From Saccharum officinarum (Eukaryota > Streptophyta > Magnoliopsida > Poales > Poaceae): DNA of 64,000 nt. The notes beneath the pieces are model-generated. The model made no database searches. It was not told where the DNA came from and saw nothing but the letters and a program-made list of their open reading frames with translations. The stretch is from NCBI GenBank assembly GCA_020631735.1, contig CM036201.1, positions 75,468,353-75,532,352 of the forward strand, in the 5' to 3' direction. The stretch's first letter is position 1. Each line of letters starts with the position of its first letter. Below are positions 23,832-34,906 of this stretch, one piece after another. The position numbers were made by a program, and so were the translations under genes.

Positions 23832-24099
23832 AAGGCAGCTGATCTTTTTTTAATCCTTTTTTATTCAATATTTTATAATCATTTCTAATTTTGTTTTACA
23901 CATCTGACCATTTTTGTCACGCCAGTGCCCCGGGCGCGACAAAATAATGTTGTCGTGCCACATGTATTAGCGCGGCAACATCTATTACGTTACACGGCAT
24001 TTCTAACGTGGAAAAACTTATGACGACACTCATGTTAGCGTGATTGTATTATTCTGTCGCGCCACCAGGAGTGCCATGACAAAACTGAATCTTAAAAAA

Positions 24100-25270
24100 A
24101 TCATAACTTTTCGATACAACGTCGGATGAAGATGAACTTTATGCGAAAATTGTAGTTATAGATAAAGCTACAACTTTCTAGTTTTTAGTTTTTTTTTCAT
24201 TTGAGGACGTTAAGATGCTCAAAAATAATATAAAATTTTAGGAGCATAATAATCACAGATTAGTGTTTGTCACATTAGAAAAATAATATATTTTCCGTAT
24301 TGTGTGAAATGAAGATACTTTTTACTTCAAAGTTGTAGCTCTAAGTGAGATATGTGACTTTATAGTTTTGAGTTTTATATTTGGGGTCATTAAGATGCTC
24401 AAAAATAATATAAAATTTCAACAACATAATAATCGTGTATTAGCGCTTATCGTATTAGAAAAATAATATCGCTTTTGTATGGAGTCAAATGAAGATATTT
24501 TATATTAAAGTTGTAGCTCTTAATGAGGTCTATAACTTTATAGTTTTGAGTTTTACATTTGAGGTTGTTAACATACTCTAAAAATTAATATAGAATTCTA
24601 GCAGCATATTAATCATGCCCTAGGTCTTGTTGCCTTACTGAACTTATATTTTTTCCTGTATGGTATCAAATGAAAATATTTTTTATATTAAAGTTGTTGC
24701 TAACCAACAACTCTTTAGTTTTGAGGTCTTTCATTTGGAATAGTTAAGATACCAAAAAATCAATACAAAATTTAAGGGGCATATTAATCATGTATCAAAG
24801 GTTACCTTTTTAGAAAAATCATATATTTCTTATTTGATATCGCATGAAAATACTTTTTAAATAAAAGTTACAGATCTCAGTGAGAACTACAACTTTGATA
24901 TAAAAAGTACCTTCATTTGACACGATATAGAAACGATATTATTTTTCTAGCGCGACAAGAGCTATTATGGGATTATTATGCTGCTAAAATTTTATATTAT
25001 TTTTTCAAGTATCTTAATGACCCTAAATGTAAAATCTCAAAACTATACAATTGTAGATCATATTGAGATACAACTTTGATGTAGAAGTATCTTCATTTGA
25101 CATCATACAGAGAACATATTATTTTTCTAATACAATAAGCACTAGTACGCGATTATTATGCTCCTGAAATATTATATTATTTTTTTGAGAATCTTAACGT
25201 CCTCAAATGAGACAACTCAAAACTAGAATGTTGTAGATCTCATCAAGATCTACAATTGTCATATAAAGTT
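24100..25270. repeat. ~178-bp tandem units arranged as an inverted pair
   Basis: The phrase TTAAGATGCTCAAAAATAAT or a decayed form starts near 24210, 24390, 24570 and 24745, a period of 175-180 bp. From about 24900 the same unit runs in reverse complement (GTATCTTAATGACCCTAAAT near 25005, GAATCTTAACGTCCTCAAAT near 25185). The palindrome centre is near 24900. Each unit also holds a CATTTGA..GAAGATA..ACAACTTT block. Confidence 0.75.
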
Positions 25271-25276
25271 TATTTT

Positions 25277-28200
25277 TGTAGCAGAACTTTCTAAATTATA
25301 TAGCCCACATGCACCTGTCATTGTCCCTAAGACCTCTGACGGCTATGCATGTACACCAGATAACCTAAGAAGATATGTCGGGTGCCCTCACAGGACCTCG
25401 ATTTAACTATGTTTGACAACTTATATCAGGATCAACAAAGGAGTAACTACAACATTACATCATTTGTTATAAAACTTTACATCAAAGTGCGGAAGAATAA
25501 CAACAATAAATTTATAAATCATGATTAAGTTAACTTTTTACAAACTTAACTTGTATTGCGGAAGTCGAGTAGAACTATAGGAGACAACTTAGGCAGAGCA
25601 CCTAAGTTAGGAGAGGTCGACCAGATCATACTGAACCCACCGACATGACCCCGGTTAACAGCACCAGTCAGTATCTGCAACAGGGGTTAATAAACCCTGA
25701 GTACTTGAGGGTACTCAACAAGACTTACCCAACTAAAGAAAACATTCCAAGGGTATGCTAGCTTTAGGGAATCAAGGTACGGGTATTCAAGAATCAAAAT
25801 CATTTTGTAGAAAAGCTTACTAAAGTAAGTCCTTGCTTTCAATATTTTATTTTTATCATTAATGGTTTATTAACCAATTCTAAGTGATCATAATCTAGAT
25901 CAAATTAATTCTCATCAAGATTCTTTCCTTATTCTTTCTTTCAATTTCATTTCTTAACTATGATGCAGGACAGGTGATCGAGTCTCCATAACCGAGGAGC
26001 AACGACGATTCGAACCGATTATACCCAGCTGGGGATCTCTAACCTCACGACATATGTAGAACCAAAACTTGCATATGTCAATCCTCATTTAGATCTCCTA
26101 AAACCAGAACGTATCCATCGCCACCCCGAGAGTACAGTACCCCTCAAACCCGGCCCAATTCTAGCCTCGAGGTTACACGTTACTCTCGCCATCTCTTCAC
26201 TCCTAGTGCGATGTTAGACGTTCTCGAAATAGAATCACTAACATCTTGGGCTTACCCAAGGCATGAGGCTAGTTGCAAAGTCTTAAAACACAAGCGGGCC
26301 TAAAACGAACGGTCCTTAATCGACAAGGCGGAAACACTACATGGAGACTCCTTTCTCAATGTAAGTTAGCAGTGGCCAAACCACCCGCCCGATCTTCAAG
26401 TTCATTCTTATATTCCATTATTCCTCAAGTATGCCATCATGGCCATATAAACATTTCATTTAAAAGCCTAACTCATTAAGCATAGCGAAGCATACTATGC
26501 ATTTTCAATAAAACGGATACCAAGGGTGATATCACAATAATCAAGGATGATAATACAGCAATTGCATTATCACCCAATTCCTAATTACTTAATGTAGTAA
26601 ACTATAGTATTATTGATAAAGATTTGTAAAAACTCAAGGAACATTTAAATGCACCGGGGCTTGCCTTTGTTGCAGCGGTGGTTAGTTCTTATAGAAGTCA
26701 AGTTTGACACCAACACCACGGGTGGATCCCCTTCTTCGAAGCTTGATCGACACGATCCAAAACACTCTCGTATAAACTACACGTAATAAAAATAATGCGA
26801 TGCTTAATATGATGGAATGCATGCTATGATGCATGATGATGAACATAGCATACAAGAGACATTTAGAAAAGATAAACATTAGTTGTCTACTTGAGTACAA
26901 CTATCCTTCACGGTACAGTTGCAAAACAACAGAACTTACTACTAACAATACTTCATTAAGCAACATTATTACCTCTTAAAGAACATGTTAATCATGGGCT
27001 CAACCAAGAAATTAAGGTGCCAAGGATCATTAAGGGTTAATGACCCAAGGTCATCACTCGATCAAAAGAGCACACAACACTTAAAGTTATCAATTAACAT
27101 TTATTTAAACACTTAATTAATTAAGGCATAATTAATAATAAATCAAACTTCATCTAATTGAGCTTAAACTTTTTATATAGATTAATCATGGCCTAGAACA
27201 GTGTCAAAACAAATTTCATAATTTTTGGATTAATAATTTAATTATTAAAATTCCTGAAAGTTGCATTTAACATTTAATTGAGATAATTAAATAACTTACA
27301 CAAAGTAATCAAAATTGGCATTTAATATTTTTCCTAATTATTTTACACCTTGAAAAGCTTACACAAAAATTTTCACTATTTTGGGAGCTCTACAAAAATT
27401 CTATTGAAATAAACAAAATCTAACACTATTCACATTTTTGAAAAAGAAAAATAAAACCGTAGCTCGGGCTGCTTCTCCTCTTCCTCTGGCTTGGCCCAGC
27501 AGCGTGGCCCACCCCCGCGCTCGCTTGCTCGCGCGGCCCAGCAGACCGAGTCGGCCTAGCAACGCGGCCCGCCCCCACGCGCGTTCTCCCTCACTCTCTC
27601 TCTCGCTGACAGGGCGGCCCCGCATGTTAGCCCGGGTCAACCCCGGCTGTAGCGGCGCTGACCGACGGTGAGCTCCCCGACGACATGGTCTACACCAACA
27701 GCTTCACCTCCCTCTCCCGAACATGCTGGTGCCACTCCGGCCCACTCTAGCGATCCCGAGCACCAACATCGACGATAGCGACGGCGACATGAACTCCGGC
27801 GATGGCGGAAACGACGGACGGCGACCTCTGCTACGGTAGCGACTAACCTGAGGAGAGCATCATGCTCAGAATCTCACCCTGCACATGCTGACACACTTCG
27901 CCATGATGGAGAGGTGGTGGGGTGGATGATTCACAGCGGCGGCGCTCCGGTGAGGTGAGCTGGCGGCGGAGATGGCGTTCCGACACGTCTGGGGCGGTAG
28001 AGTGCAAATTAGCAAGCTTATGAGCACTACAGCATCAAGGCGGTTCTAAGCGTGAAGATGCTACTAGCCGAGGCTCACCGTAGCAGGCTATCGACGACGA
28101 GGTAGGTGCGGCGGAGCTCTGACCGGAGCTGAGGAAGACGGGGCTTCAGAGGCCGTTTGGGGTGGCGAGGTGAAGCGATGGTTAGCTCAGATGAAGCGTG

Positions 28201-29381
28201 GGGTTATAGCGGAGCTGGCTGCAAGAGGGAGTAGCTTGCGGTGCAGTGGTGGCGATGAATTTTGCTAGCGAAAACCAACGACGGCGACGGCTAAACAGAG
28301 GAAGGGAAGACGACGACGCGCTTGGCTTTTAAAGGAGCTCCGACCTTGCTAGCAGTGCTAGAAGGAGCGCGCGGTCGAGGTGGCAATCGCGAGCTCGCGG
28401 AGAACGACCTGGAAGCAGCCACAGTGGCTCGCCAGCGCCCATACCGGCAGGTGATCGGCCGCCATTGGTCGCCACTACTATTGCACTACCCCCAACACCA
28501 AACCCTACACGGTATTTTTGAAATTACTCCTAAAATCATGTAGTGACTTGAAAAATTCCCAAGATATGAAATCTTCAGAATTTCAAGCTCTAAAAGTTTC
28601 ATGTTGAAATCTTTTTCAAATTCGAAATGTATTTTGAAATTTGAATTTGAACTCAAAAGGGGACATTTTTTTGGAATTTGGTAATTTAGAAATTACTTTG
28701 TATTTTGTATTGAAACTTCAAAAACTCAAAATACCAAAGTTGTCCATCTAGCCAAGACCTACAACTTTTCTGTTCAAACCATTTTTAAATTATGCCTTCA
28801 TTTTGAAATTGGAGTTTGTCGATGAAAAGGGGTCAATTTTGGAATTTGCTTCTTTTCAAAATTGCTCCATATTTTACACTAAAACTTTGAAAACTCAAAA
28901 CACTAAAGTTGTAGCCCTTGAAAAGATCTACAAACTTGGTTTTAAACTTTTTCCCAAATTTTGCTTAGATTTTGAATTATTCCAAAAAGGGGTAAAACGG
29001 GGTTTTTCGAAAATCAGTGTTTTGAATTCAATTGATTATTCTTTTTAACTAAAATATGATTAATTATTTATCCCTAATAAAACATTATTTCAGATGATAA
29101 ACAAACATGGAATTATTAACATATTAATCATACTAATAAAAACAACATATCAGATTACTATTGAAACATGTAAAACATGTATATGAAACATAAAACACCC
29201 TATTTGCAACATATGAAACACTACCAAGCAACACATGAAACATCACTATGCAACAGAGACCTGGTATATGAAACATGGCTTATGCAACATGAAATGCATC
29301 TTATTGCTTGAGGTATAATGATAATGCACGATCATTACTTAATCAGGTTTTATTTAGTATAGTAACACCAGGGGTGTTACA
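25277..29381 (-). mobile_element. Solo LTR, 4105 bp, Gypsy/LARD type
   Basis: It starts TGTAGCAGAAC and ends GGGGTGTTACA, with TG..CA borders and the exact 5-bp duplication ATTTT on both sides (25272-25276 and 29382-29386). No internal domain or second LTR is present, so it is a solo LTR left by LTR-LTR recombination. It shares short words with the 50-62 kb LARD LTRs (AATAAACCCTGAGTAC, ACTTACCC, CCAGCTGG, CCGGGGCTTGCCT, and the GGTGTTACA terminus), so it is a related but different family in the same minus orientation. Its centre (about 27460-28480) is GC-rich. Confidence 0.88.
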
Positions 29382-29684
29382 ATTTTCATCTGACATCGTA
29401 TCAAAAAGTTATGATTTTTCTAAGGTTTAATCTTGTCACGCTAGTCCCAGTTGCGTGACTCTGTCACACCAGTGGGAGTGGCATGATAATGTTTTCCACG
29501 TCAGAAATGTCATATGACATGACATATATTGTTGTGCCAATGCATGTAGTGGGACAACATTATTTTGTCGCTCCAGTGGCACTAGCGCGACCAAAAGGGT
29601 CAAATCTACAGATTTTTTAGAGTGATTATTATTAAAATATTGAATAAAAATGATTATAAAAATAAAAAAATCCCTAAGGCACCT

Positions 29685-30135
29685 CAAGAGGGCATAAGAG
29701 CGCTGCCAGCTGCGGCCGAAGCGTTGCAAGTGATGGGAGTACGACAATGTCACCGATGAATGGGTGGAGCAGGCTGAGCGCCATGTCTTGGTCTCGCTTT
29801 AGGAGGAGGAGGCCATCAATAGAGTCCAAGGCGATGTGGTCCCTAAAGATGGGGGAGGCAGATAGTGGTGAGGGGCGCCCGTGCGGATGTTGAAGAAGTG
29901 GACCAACCCACCGAGCTTGGTGTGACCAGGATACAGGCGGTTAGCCCTCGGGTAGCATCATTCAGTGGCGCAGAAGGAAGCGTGAGTCGATGACACTGCG
30001 TCTGCGTGGGCACATAGTGCTAGACCGTCATTGGGGGCAGACCTCATGGAAGTGGAGGTAGTCCGCTATGTCACCGACCAGCACGTGCCCAGCGATAAGA
30101 CGAATTAGATCTTCGTCCAACGATGCCTAGGGCGG
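29685..30135 (-). pseudogene. F-box/DUF295 pseudogene, N-terminal half
   Basis: The minus strand reads through an F-box (ASLDEDLIRLIAGHVLVGDI then ADYLHF, RSSTMCP), parallel to ASLNEDLVSLVGWRVLAGDF and RSSTACP in the gene at 39.7 kb. It continues through the DUF295 start to LLHPFIGDIVVLPSLATL, which parallels LLHPFTGDTAEFPPLETL. At least two tryptophan positions of the related copy are stop codons here (TAG before ASLDE, TGA before RSST). The match ends at 29685, where the Mutator-like element begins, and resumes at 23831. It is a dead gene. Confidence 0.8.
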
Positions 30136-30460
30136 GGATTCGGATTTGTCAATAGCAGTAGAATAGGATGCGTCGATGGAAGGCCAACATAGGAGGGGTT
30201 TCCCTGTTCGTACCGGAAGGGAGAAGAGGGGGTCCCCGACATAGGAGGCCACCGGGACCCCCGGAAGGCGCAGAAACTTCTAGAGAACGAGGCTCCAAAG
30301 GGAGGCAAGTCCAGAGGCCACTGGGGAGGAACCAGCTCCAGAAGCTCTCGGGGGCATCCATAGTCCACAGACCAAGGTCCAGAAAGAAGGCGCCGTGACA
30401 GAAGAGGCTTCGGGAAAGGGAGGTCCGGAGAGGCAAGGCCGCCCTCCGGGGGTGACTGCG
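30136..30460. other. Flank of the F-box relic, nothing recognised
   Basis: A moderately GC-rich segment with overlapping short frames on both strands and no recognised domain. It could be the former promoter or leader of the F-box relic. Confidence 0.3.
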
Positions 30461-31650
30461 TGTTGACATTTCTTACATCACTATACACTAAGTTGTCATC
30501 CCTAGCATCATGCTCCAAATGCTGGTAATTATAACTACACTTAAAAACTCTAAATAATATTAAAACATAAGTATCTGTAAGCACACAGATAAATCACCTA
30601 TTATAGTATTCTACCCAGAGTATTCCGAGTATCATTTATTTATTTTAATCCCAAAGGAAGGACCATGAGATAAATGTTTATATGACTAAATAAATGTGCA
30701 GACCTATGATAAACCAACCACTCTTATACTTTAGCAGGGGTAAGTCAAGTAAAAAATAAATAAATGATAAATAAGTTCAACATGATAATGGTATTCCAGA
30801 GATAGAAAGCGGAGACTCATTAAAAGTATGACTAATCTAGAGATTCGATCAGAGTAAGAATTCTTCCTAAACACTAAGTCTTATTGCTCACTCTAGCATA
30901 TATATCTTCATCTACTAGTAAAACTAAATCAAGGCAAAATTATAAGGAACAATAACTAGGGAGAATCTGAAACATAGTCTTCATCTCCTTCGAGACTGGG
31001 CTCTACCAATTAATCTATATACGGGGGGATGAACTGCAAAGGACTCAACGCAACTGTCACCTACACGATCTACACCTCCTGGCACATAGCGGGCATTCGT
31101 AGGAGAATTTCATATCTAAGCACCATGCTTATATAATCAAAGCTACTTAATGCTCGCGTGAATTGAATTAAGTACTCTACGAACATATGCAAATGCAAAT
31201 AATCAAATAATACTATATCCAATATATAACTAGAGCAAACTAAGAACATAATAAAAGAGGAACATAATATTGAAATAGAACAAAGTCATAAATGAGATAC
31301 AAAGGCAAATTACCAAATCTCCAGACGAACAGATCCGAAATCCTGAGCAAATCGCCCAACTCTACTTTAAACTCTCTAGAAAGCCTATACTAAGAAATTG
31401 AAGAACTAGAGCTCTCTCTATCTAATCTCTAAAAACCCTAATATCTGGACTACTCTTGACTTATGATCAGGTGATGATGTCTCTCAGGAGAGGGGTCTGG
31501 GTCTTTATTTATAGCCCTGAGTAAGAACCGTCAGCCCTTGGATCAAACCGACTTCACGAATGGTGAAGATGCATCATAGGAGGTGGTGGAGGAAGTCTCT
31601 GAAAGGGCATAGAGGAATCCCTCTGTGGGGCCGGATGGCACTAGGGTGGG
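30461..31650 (-). mobile_element. Probable LTR-retrotransposon fragment
   Basis: The sequence begins TGTTGACATTTC, an LTR-like TG start. In reverse orientation it carries a CTATAAATAAAGACCC promoter-like word at about 31508-31523, followed by a transcript-leader-like CTCTCTCTA zone. There is no gag-pol. The right boundary is not resolved and no target duplication was found. Confidence 0.45.
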
Positions 31651-32144
31651 TGTAAGGCCCAGATGGCTAGAGGGGGGGTGAATAGCCTATAAAAAATTTC
31701 TATAAGCACCACTAAGCAAACTTGTTAGAATAACAAACGGGTAAAGCAGTTTTGCTTAGCAAAGGTTGTGATGCAAGCCTCCTATCCACAAGTCTAGTAG
31801 ATTATAATCTCTAGTTCACACAAGTGCTAAGTCACTAATTACATAGTGAGCAAGCTAACAACTACTAGAAAAGGCCTACCTACTAGAGCTACACAAGATA
31901 TCTAGGTAAAAGTAATGCGAGAGAGAGGATTGTGAATCTTAATACGACGGTGGAGTGAATTATGTTGCCAATTCACCAAGAATGATATACAATCATTAAT
32001 ATTGACAACAACACAAATATGTGACCAATCACCGGGAGACAAGAGACACAATAAATTTTGTTCACCGGTGTTCATACTTGTGCACCGACAACCTACGTCA
32101 TCGGTTGTGTCGACCAGCACTTAGATGGTTCCTCGATGTGACCT
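31651..32144 (-). mobile_element. LTR-like fragment up to the assembly gap
   Basis: The phrase GATGGCTAGAGGGGGGGTG at about 31661 is a widespread grass LTR-retrotransposon word. The following AT-rich sequence with short direct words (CTAGTAG, AACTACTAG) is non-coding and runs into the Ns. The element boundaries are lost in the gap. Confidence 0.4.
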
Positions 32145-32244
32145 NNNNNNNNNNNNNNNNNNNNNNNNNNNNNNNNNNNNNNNNNNNNNNNNNNNNNNNN
32201 NNNNNNNNNNNNNNNNNNNNNNNNNNNNNNNNNNNNNNNNNNNN
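32145..32244. other. Assembly gap, 100 N
   Basis: Exactly 100 Ns, the usual placeholder for a gap of unknown size. Distances measured across this point are therefore unreliable. Confidence 0.99.
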
Positions 32245-32840
32245 TTTCTACATTCGAGGATGTAAAGAGCTGAGATACATTAGTTTGCATTATGTGTGTA
32301 AAAGGGGCCTTTAAAGCAGTACGAGTCTACAACCAAAGGGCGCCAAAGAATCATTGCCTGATTTCTTGCGTTTTCAATTTTGCCTCATTTAGAATTGTTT
32401 TGGTGACGTCATGACATGACTAATAACTTTCGGGATTTTAAATTTTACTAAAATCAGGGAAAGTTGTTCTGGCCATGCAACTATTGTCGAGTTGTTTTTG
32501 GCTGCGTGACCCACGAAAATGAAAGGTTATAATGATTTTTCGACCACCGAAGTATCAAAATGTAAATATAGGATAACTTGGTCGTCTAGGTGATCTGGTT
32601 TGTGTGTTTTTTTTATGTGGTCGTCTTACCCCTGCAAGTCGAGTTTTTTGTGTTTTTAAAATTAATAAAATATGTTTTTACTTTGAAAAAAGTGTGTTTA
32701 CAGTTTTTTGTTTTTTAAATTAATATGTTTTACTTTGAAAAATGTGTTTTACAGTTTAGAGCATCATGATTTTCGATGGGGAAGTAAGTAAAGAATATCA
32801 AGAAATCAAAAACTGTCTCTAATTTATTACCATCTAAACT
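32245..32840. other. Intergenic with a short duplication
   Basis: No gene is visible. The block TTAATA.ATGTTTTTACTTTGAAAAA..GTGT..ACAGTTTT occurs twice in tandem at about 32655-32757. Confidence 0.4.
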
Positions 32841-32846
32841 ATAGAT

Positions 32847-33166
32847 GAGGTCAGATAAAAGGTGTGTGTATGAACAGCTGACACATAGGAGAGCCACAAG
32901 GTTACTAAAGCAGTATAGTGAATTATGAGGACAATGAGATGAAACGATTCATAAACAACTTTTTTGTTAGGAGCTAAACGGAAAAAAACTAATCTAGCTA
33001 AGACTGATTTAGGTAAGATAAAAGGTGTATGAAATAGCTAACACATAGGAGAGCCAAAAAGTAACTAGAGCGGTATACCGAACTAGGAGGACAATGAGAT
33101 GAGAACGATTCATAAACATTTTTTTGTTGGGAGCTAGATGAAAATCTAAATCTAGCTAAGGTGTCT
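32847..33166. repeat. Tandem duplication, ~160 bp unit, two copies
   Basis: The unit starting at GATAAAAGGTGTGTGTATGA (about 32854) is repeated at GATAAAAGGTGTATGAAATA (about 33018). Both contain CTAACACATAGGAGAGCCA-like, GAGGACAATGAGATGA and CGATTCATAAACA words in the same order. The copies are diverged but clearly paired. They are non-coding. Confidence 0.75.
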
Positions 33167-33459
33167 TAGAAATCCTTGATTTGTGGTGGCATGGAAAAAC
33201 TAGGTATGTGGGAGGTAGGGACCTACCTAATTACACTAATAAGAACTATATGAGGCCATACAAACATGGCAGAATGTATTGGATGGATAGGAATGTCATC
33301 ACCCGTCAATTACTATGATGATCCGTAAGGCAAGCTATGTAAGATTCTAATCACCTTCCTAATAGTCAAACATATAACTCTCCCTTTGATGAAAAGGAAG
33401 AGTTCCTCTAAGCTAGTGGATAGCAAGGAACGGCTCTCATAAGGTAAATCCTCATAAGT

Positions 33460-34906
33460 TAGGGTGTGGCTAGAGTCCGGATGTCTGGACGCTAGCCCCC
33501 ATCCGGACGTCCGCGCCTGCCCTCCTGCTGTGCCCGTCCTGCATGTCGCACCTGCCCTCCTGCCCCGCATGCTGCTAAGTCTGCCCCGCATGCAACTGTT
33601 GCGCTTGCATGCCCGACTCCGCATGCCACATGCAACTGCTGCGCCTGCACGCTGCATGCCCGCCCTGCATTGCCGCATGCAACTACTGTTACACCCAGCC
33701 GCCCCCACATGCTGGTGCACCCTCACATGCTAGCTGCACCTCCACACGCAGTGCATGCCCCGTGCCTCCTGATGCGCATGCAGGTGGGGACCACCCACGC
33801 TTGCTTCGCTTGTCGTCCACATGGGACTGCTACGACACCCGTGGGGACCGCCTTTGCATGTGCCCGCTTCTACGTCTATTAATGTTGTAACATGAAGCAC
33901 TTCTGCAACATACGTCTAAACACAAGTGAAATATTTATAACTTACGCTTCAACATATGTGTACAACAACTACAACATATGCAACATCTAGAAAATACACT
34001 TAAATATACGTCTGAAACATGAAAACATTTTGAATAGACGCTTGCAACATATGTGTATAGCCCACTAAAACATATGCAACATTCAGATAAAACACTTTCA
34101 ATGTACGTCTGAAGCAGATGAAACATACACTTGAAATATGCGTGTATAGCCATTGCAAACATATACAACATCCCGATCTACTTACAACATCCATGTGAAA
34201 CACTTGCAACATACCTCTGAAACATCTAAAACAATTGAAACATATGCTTGCAACATGCGCTCAACATCTCCTTGCTGCTTGCCGCACGAGGGGAGCGTAG
34301 CTACGCGGGCGGCCCCGCTGCGCCAAGCACCATGTCGCTGCCGTCCAAGATCATCCACGAGCAGGTCAGCCATCAGCACCAAAAGACATCTACGCGAGGA
34401 GGGGGCGGAGGCACATCAAGGTAGCCGACACAGCACGGCGCCATAACAATTAGGAGGGACGCATGGCTGCGTACGCCTATGGCAGAGGAGCTCATCTACT
34501 ACGTGCTGCCGGCAGAGGGCTGTGCCATGGCGTAGGAAGCGGCCGGAGAGGCAGCTACATCTGGCACTAGAGCAAGGGGAGGACGACGCAAGGGCCAGGA
34601 GGAAGACGAGTGGCCGCGGCGGGCAGAGGCGCGGTGGAGAAGGAGGAAGGCGGGCGGTCGAGCTTGGGCGCGGTGGAGATGCCAGCCGGCGAGCGCCCGG
34701 ACGCTAGAGGCGACGCGACGGAGCATGGTCACGGCGTTGCGGTGATTTCTGCGTGACTGGTTTTGGAGAAACGAGTGGACATGCAGATATGATAGAATGG
34801 AAAAACGAGTGGACGGGCAGATATGATAGGATAGGAGGGGTCATTGGTCTCGCGGCCCACCAATAGGAGTGTCCGGATGGACGGACGCCCTACAGGAAGT
34901 ATGACC
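33460..34906. mobile_element. Unclassified DNA element rich in GCAACAT repeats
   Basis: The left border region holds two CCGGATGTCTGGACG / CATCCGGACGTCC words, and the right border region holds GTGTCCGGATGGACGGACGCCC, an imperfect inverted relation. Between them lie a CATGC/CTGC-rich GC block (33520-33800), a zone of degenerate ACGTCTGAAACAT..GCAACATATG units (about 33890-34270), and a second GC-rich block (34290-34740). Both GC blocks have open frames on all strands and no recognised domain, and could be captured gene pieces. Class (CACTA or Mutator) and ends are uncertain. Confidence 0.5.

Larger units (their letters stand above)
23841..29675. mobile_element. Palindromic Mutator-like element, split by a solo LTR
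   Basis: The outer ends mirror each other: the left arm near 23841-24095 (poly-T, AATATTTTATAATCATTT, TTGTCACGCCAGTG, TTGTCGTGCCA) recurs reversed at 29400-29675. The flanks AAGGCAGCT (23832-23840) and AAGGCACCT (29676-29684) are a 9-bp target duplication with one mismatch, as in the Mutator superfamily. Removing the nested solo LTR and its 5-bp duplication leaves about 1.7 kb. The interior is a palindrome of ~178-bp tandem units without a transposase, so it is non-autonomous. It interrupts an F-box/DUF295 gene. Confidence 0.8.

Noticed and set aside
33890..34270. CRISPR-like regularly spaced repeats (ACGTCTGAAACAT / GCAACATATG)
   Set aside because: Units are degenerate, spacing is irregular, there are no unique equal-length spacers or cas genes, and the genome is a plant.
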